Assembly: GCF_030253575.1 (NCBI RefSeq)
Contig: NC_080569.1
Location: forward strand, 10,547,001-10,611,000
From: Rhododendron vialii
Lineage: Eukaryota; Streptophyta; Magnoliopsida; Ericales; Ericaceae
Length of the DNA: 64,000 nt
Direction of reading: 5' to 3'
The notes under the pieces are model-generated. The model had not been told where the DNA came from and did no database searches. It saw nothing but the letters and a program-made list of their open reading frames with translations. Position 1 is the first letter of the stretch, and each line of letters starts with the position of its first letter. Positions 59,586 to 64,000 of the stretch are shown piece by piece. Position numbers and translations under genes: made by a program.

Positions 59586-60886
59586 ACAGTACCTCGCCTG
59601 CTCTGGCAAGTTAATCAATCAAAAGTCGCGTGTTGCTACACTTTTGAGTTAAAAAAGTGTATTTTTGAATTAAATTCTTCTAAGCTTTGAGAATTTTTCT
59701 CTCTCTCTTTCTTTTCCCCCAAAAAAAAAAAAGATTGCAAGAGGAAACATTAATCAATCAAAAAAGGTTGTAAAATAGCTTTAAGGCCTCTACAATTAAC
59801 ACGAACAAAACAAAATGTAAAAGGATTTGCACTCTTTTTTTGAATAAACATACTCCAAAATTTAACTTTTAACGTGTTTTTAAAATTATGCATAATGCAT
59901 TTTTAGATTTTAAGCAATAACAATAAATTGTGAAGTACGTTTGTAAGATAGTTTAGAGTGCGAAAATCATTCCCAAACTAAAATATCTAAGTTCATGTAT
60001 TTCGTGATCTTCGAGTTCGCAAGTATGGTATGAACCTACATACTAACTAACAATGTTATCCATTAATCCGTAAAGTCTAATTCATAGAAATTTCAGAATT
60101 CACTAGAATTCTGGAATTTTGAACTTGATTTCTTGGATACCCCAAAAGTCTGTTCCACAAAATTCTTGACAATAGAAAATCGTCTAAAGCTAATTCAAAG
60201 CTTTTGGAAGAAAAAAATTACCCGCATACCACTTTCCGACAACATTCTTGACAATGGTAAATCTCCTAAAGCTAAATTCAACACTTTTGGAGGAAAAAAA
60301 AAAATTCTCCCAACTTACAAACCCAATGGATTACTTTAATGGTCAAAATATGAGACTTACGAGCTTTTTTTTAAGATCTCGGATAATTTGAAATATTTCT
60401 GGTGCTATCAATTTTTTGAGGATCGACCCATATAATTTGAACCCCTGCATATTGGCCGTAGTATAATTGGTCCCTTGAAATAAGTCGAGCCATGCAGTGA
60501 ACTGGTCCAAATACCGGAATTATCAAAGGAAAAATCAACCACCTACTAACCGTATTTCTCTTTCAGTTTTTTTTTTTTCTGGTGCAACTGAAAGTAGAAT
60601 AAAAGCTTTTTTAGCGTGGGGCCGGGCCTAATAAAGCGTCGTTTTCACAAGCAAAGCATGATATTCCGTTCAACGTTCAACCAAACTCCAATTATATACT
60701 TCACATTACAAACTACGTAATGTAATACCCGAATTTCAGCTTATTCCCCTAAAATACTTTCTCATCACTAAATATAAATACTACTCCAATAAAAGCAGAG
60801 AGAGAAAAAGACAGAGAGAGAGAAAAAGACACCGATGGTGGTACTTTAGATGGCAAGCCTCCTTCGTTCCCGAGTGCAATTTTGTT
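58681..60886. other. Gene-free spacer with a (GA)n tract
   Basis: A GA run at 59548-59583, a T/C-rich stretch near 59700 and A-runs. A short direct duplication of ACAAAATTCTTGACAATxG...AATCxxCTAAAGCTAA-type sequence is seen at about 60156-60195 and 60242-60275. No gene. Confidence 0.5.
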
Positions 60887-61071
60887 CCACCCCTTAAAAG
60901 AAGATAAATATTATATTTTTTTTATTGATTAAAATGGTGTGGATCTCATCATAAAGTGATATCATGCTTATCGTGCATTACACTTTTTGGTAAATATGAC
61001 ATCACTTTGTGGTAAAATCCACACTATTTCAACCAATAGGAAAGGAAGGTAATGTTTACCCGCTTAAGTGG
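60887..61071. mobile_element. Hairpin MITE, about 185 bp
   Basis: CCACCCCTTAAAAGAAGATA at the left and TACCCGCTTAAGTGG at the right. The inner TTGATTAAAATGGTGTGGAT pairs with ATCCACACTATTTCAACCAA, and AAAGTGATATCAT pairs with ATGACATCACTTT. Confidence 0.7.
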
Positions 61072-61239
61072 AGAATGAACAAAACTCAACAGACTCAGGT
61101 TCGAGTCTTGTCAGTGGCAGGAGAATGGGGTATTTGTTTCCTTATCATCCTATATCTAGGTGGTGATGTCGTGACGGTCTGTCCTCATGGACAGCAGCTA
61201 TGGCTCGAACCAGACAGTTTATAACAGATAGGAAGCCCC

Positions 61240-61690
61240 TATGGTCATAATCAAGAGAATTACTACGTTGATCGCCCCCTCCCACCCTTTTTCTGATAAG
61301 AGAGAGAGGGAGAGAGGGAGAGAGACGACATTTACAGAAGAGCCAAAAGAACGAGACGATAAAATGGGGGGAGATTTTTTGGGGTGTCCGAATTTGAGAG
61401 GACAGGAGCACAGGCCAGAAACAGCTGGCAGCCTGGCACCCAAGCTAGTAGATCCCGAGTGGTGGTGGGTCCCTACATCACGTGCCATCACGCCTCCTAC
61501 CACAGCTTGGAACGAAACTCCGCCGCGTGTAAGATCTGCGCCTACAGAGAACACGTGTCGCGATCCCTGGGCGTCTCGAAACCGGGGACCGCCTCCTTTC
61601 GGAAACAAAAATGCTACTTGCACAACCGTTGTGTTGATTGTGGTCGTAAGTCTGACCGTCTAGATGTATTTGGACGGTCTAGACTTTAAA
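61240..61690. other. GC-richer island with G-box motifs, no recognised gene
   Basis: Locally higher GC, a GA run at about 61301-61326, and CACGTG cores at 61479-61484 and 61552-61557. Several overlapping open frames on both strands are explained by low stop density. None matches a known family, so no gene is called. It may be a regulatory stretch or an old first exon. Confidence 0.35.
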
Positions 61691-62141
61691 AAAACTCTTC
61701 CAAAGAAAATTCTAACTTTTATGGGAAGAGTTTGAGTGAATCCTGACCATTTATTACGACAATGGAGGGCTAAAAATTGGTTGTGTGTTATATTTTATAC
61801 AACTATTGTATGTGTAGCACTTTTGTTTCGGAAACCAGGTGAACCCCCCTCCCCTGCGAGTCGCGACAAATTTCAAAGCCCAAGTTTTTTTTTGAACAGA
61901 AAGCCAAGTTTTCTTTCGTAAAACCCCCATCACACCTCTTTTGTCTCGACTTGCACATGTACAATTTTACCCCTCTCCTTGTTTACCCACACGTGGCATT
62001 CGTACAAGTATCAGACCACCTGTAACCAACAGAAAGCCCTCTGATCAAAATTACTAGTATTTTTGAACATGTCCCTAGGCAAAAGAATGGAGTAATTTGA
62101 TGGTGTTCCGGAACCCTTAAAAAATAGTAAGCAGTACTATA

Positions 62142-62377
62142 CTCCTTCCGTTTCATTTTGATAGTCCAGTTCGGTCTCTAATATCAAATTTAAATTATTA
62201 ATATCTTTTAATCTATGATGTCTTTAAAGATTTTATAAACTTTGTATAATAGAACTAATTGAGATCTATCATATAAGATCCGTATTGCACATAAAAATCA
62301 TTATAAATTGAAAAATATTAACAATTTAAATTTTGCATTGGAGACCGAACCGGATATTCAATTTGGAACGGATGGAG
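62142..62377. mobile_element. Stowaway-type MITE, 236 bp
   Basis: CTCCTTCCGTTTCATTTTG at the left and TTTGGAACGGATGGAG at the right, with TA on both sides. Shares AGTCCAGTTCGGTCTC, TAATAGAACTAATTGAGATC and the same 236-bp length with the copy at 17282-17517. Confidence 0.85.
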
Positions 62378-63289
62378 TACTTTTTTACAATTTTTAAGTA
62401 TAAAAATAATAAATTTATTGAAATCAAAAAATATATAATATAGATCTTATTTGATAAATCTCGATTCATGTAAAAATAATTAAGAAACTGTTTTTGTAAA
62501 CTCATTATTTTTAAACTTGAAAAATAAGTTTTTATTTTTTAAGTATTTATTTTAAAATATGAAACGGACCTAGTCTACAATTTTACTGCAAAAATATTGT
62601 GGAAATTAGAATATTATGGATAAAGATTTTGTAGGGTCTGTAGGGAAAAATGCTTATCTAAAATGTAAATTATGGCACAATATAAAAAGTGAATGATTTT
62701 CATACTATCTTTTATCCAAAAAAAAAAATTATATATATACTTTCAACACTAAAAAAAAATATAAATATCTAAAAAGAAAGTGTCAAAATCACCTTCCTTG
62801 TAAAAAAACAGTAGTATTACTGATGGGCTTGCAAAACATTTCCACATTCCAAATAAAGGGTGGAGAAATTTACCTCATCGTAAAAGCCTACATGTAAGAA
62901 GAGTGAGTTCGGTTGATTATGAGGTTTGCTCATTATACAATTGTCAGTTTTAGATACTTGGGATCAACCGCAAAAAAATAATTTCTTTTACTAAAATTTT
63001 TAGTCCCAACACTAATCTACCTTTGACTGAATCGAAAAAGGTGTTAATTACTGAATGTATAAATTTGCTCGGATACCTACTCCATCGAAAAAGAAACCCC
63101 GGATAAAGTGGATGATAAGGAAAAAAGTGGATCTGTTAAAAAAAAGTGGATAAAGTTATTTTCCTACGTGTCAGTTCCACGAAAATTATGGGGTATTTAT
63201 GTAAATTCAAAATACGAAGTTGCAGAGAAAATAAAGAAAGAAAGGACAGTTTAAAGAGAGAACCTTATCCGTTTGTGGTACATTACGAC
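62378..63289. other. AT-rich distal upstream region of the S40 gene
   Basis: Contains a possible diverged TIR pair around 62690-62800 (TGAATGATTTTCATACTATC and GAAAGTGTCAAAATCACCTT) of the TGATTTTTACACTC family. Otherwise nothing specific. Confidence 0.45.
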
Positions 63290-63414
63290 CTTTATAAAAG
63301 CAGATCGAAATGATCATGCAAAGAACCAACGCACATCATTAAGAGGAGAGAGAGGGAGGGAGAGAGAGAGAAGGAAGGAAGGAAGGAGAAGAAGAAAATA
63401 CTCCACACGGCATC

Positions 63415-63446
<32 letters not shown>

Positions 63447-63450
63447 ATCA
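63290..63450 (+). promoter_or_regulatory. TATA box and GA-rich leader of the S40-like gene
   Basis: CTTTATAAAAG at 63290-63300 is a strong TATA box; start would be near 63325. The leader of about 130 nt is almost entirely GA/GGAA repeats (63343-63445), ending just before the ATG at 63455. Confidence 0.65.
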
Positions 63451-63454
63451 ATTA

Positions 63455-63979
63455 ATGGCGGCCTCGAAGAGCTACTTCCCGAGAGCAAGCTACCGATTCC
63501 TGTCCAGCGACCGAGACGCTCCGATCACTTCGGACTCTATCTTCGAGCTCGACGAATCGGACGTCTGGAACAACACGATCCGTTCGTCGTCGCCGGATTA
63601 CCGGAAACCGGTTCCGTCCTACCGCGACTCGCACAAGAAATCGGCCTCGGCGGCGAAGGCGAAGCGAGGGGCGGAAGCCGGGCCGATGACCGGGTCGCTG
63701 CCGGTCAACATACCGGACTGGTCGAAGATACTCAAGGACGACTACAAGGACAATCGGAGGCGGGACAGCGACGACGAGGACGACTGCGACGGCGGCGGCG
63801 GCGGTGGGTACGGCGGCGGAGGGGATCGGGTTCCGCCGCACGAGTTCCTGGCAAGGCAGTTGGCGAGGACGCGAATCGCCTCCTTCTCGGTGCACGAAGG
63901 CGTCGGGAGGACTCTCAAAGGGAGGGATCTGAGTCGGGTCAGAAACGCAATTTGGGAGAAAACTGGGTTCCAAGATTAA
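63455..63979 (+). CDS. S40-like (DUF584) senescence regulator family protein
   Basis: Intronless gene of 174 residues. The S40/DUF584 hallmarks are all present: an N-terminal [10 protein letters not shown] (about 30-40), the central [14 protein letters not shown] (about 80-93), and the conserved C-terminal block [20 protein letters not shown] followed by [20 protein letters not shown] and an ending EKTGFQD. Between them is an acidic D/E stretch and a Gly-rich run of about 10 residues encoded by GGC/GGA repeats. Family members are nuclear plant proteins linked to leaf senescence and stress; molecular activity is not settled. The coding part is GC-rich, unlike its flanks, as usual for intronless plant genes. 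The ATG at 63455 follows the GA-rich leader. The antisense open frame over the same interval is a composition effect. Confidence 0.95.
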   Translation: MAASKSYFPRASYRFLSSDRDAPITSDSIFELDESDVWNNTIRSSSPDYRKPVPSYRDSHKKSASAAKAKRGAEAGPMTGSLPVNIPDWSKILKDDYKDNRRRDSDDEDDCDGGGGGGYGGGGDRVPPHEFLARQLARTRIASFSVHEGVGRTLKGRDLSRVRNAIWEKTGFQD

Positions 63980-64000
63980 CTGCTGAGAACAGTTTCAAAA

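Noticed and set aside
61219..61689. Overlapping open frames on both strands
   Set aside because: Several frames are open at once, none with a family signature; treated as composition.
63452..63973. 173-codon minus-strand open frame opposite the S40 gene
   Set aside because: High GC and few stops explain it; the plus frame carries all family motifs.
1..64000. CRISPR arrays, rRNA genes, operons or phage-like modules
   Set aside because: None seen; spliced plant genes and plant mobile elements account for the structure.

Overview
This window is nuclear DNA of a flowering plant, most likely a woody eudicot. The evidence is spliced genes with GT-AG introns, plant-specific gene families (PIP2 aquaporin, S40/DUF584, a Pro-rich AGP-like protein, plant-type RINGv proteins), and AT-rich spacers packed with MITEs, SINEs, TRIM elements and long (CT)n/(GA)n tracts. 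The species cannot be fixed from the sequence alone. There is no sign of bacterial, organellar or viral DNA, and no CRISPR array.

Layout. (1) 1-8086, plus strand: the 3' fourteen exons of a TRM2/TRMT2A-type tRNA uracil-5-methyltransferase, cut by the window edge, with a TRIM-like LTR element and a Mutator-type MITE in its large intron. (2) 8.1-19.3 kb: a gene-free block of hAT, Stowaway, palindromic and Mutator-type non-autonomous elements, ending in a 910-bp foldback element nested in an older MITE. (3) 19443-25086, plus: an eight-exon RINGv (MARCH-like) E3 ligase with four membrane segments and one GC-AG intron. (4) 26559-30088, plus: a YrdC/Sua5 threonylcarbamoyl-AMP synthase, with a probable extra 5' exon that adds an N-terminal extension. 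(5) 30.1-34.2 kb: a hAT MITE and a three-element MITE nest. (6) 34248-34757, minus: a Pro-rich AGP-like single-pass membrane protein. (7) 35.3-42 kb: gene-free, MITEs and a TRIM. (8) 42050-45453, minus: a complete four-exon PIP2 aquaporin with a hAT element in intron 1. (9) 45.5-51.6 kb: repeats, SINEs, a decayed coding-like fragment and a diverged duplication. (10) 51697-52197, minus: intronless cytosolic ribosomal protein L12 (uL11) with telo-box, TATA and duplicated Site II promoter elements, split by a MITE. (11) 52.6-63.2 kb: microsatellites, a 5'-truncated LINE with a 12-bp target duplication, SINEs and MITEs. (12) 63455-63979, plus: an intronless S40/DUF584 senescence-regulator-like gene.

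The genes are unrelated housekeeping and stress/membrane genes; nothing points to a cluster. TRM2-type and Sua5-type proteins both modify tRNA, and uL11 is ribosomal, but that co-location is probably chance. The most informative content is mobile-element structure with precise, checkable target-site duplications: a 132-bp Mutator MITE present twice with perfect 9-bp duplications, one copy inside the L12 promoter; a 910-bp foldback; a hAT family with TAGGGCTG ends in four copies; and nested PIF/Harbinger-type MITEs. I found no clear new multi-gene system. The best candidates for new biology are the spliced N-terminal leader of the Sua5 gene and the MITE-split L12 promoter.
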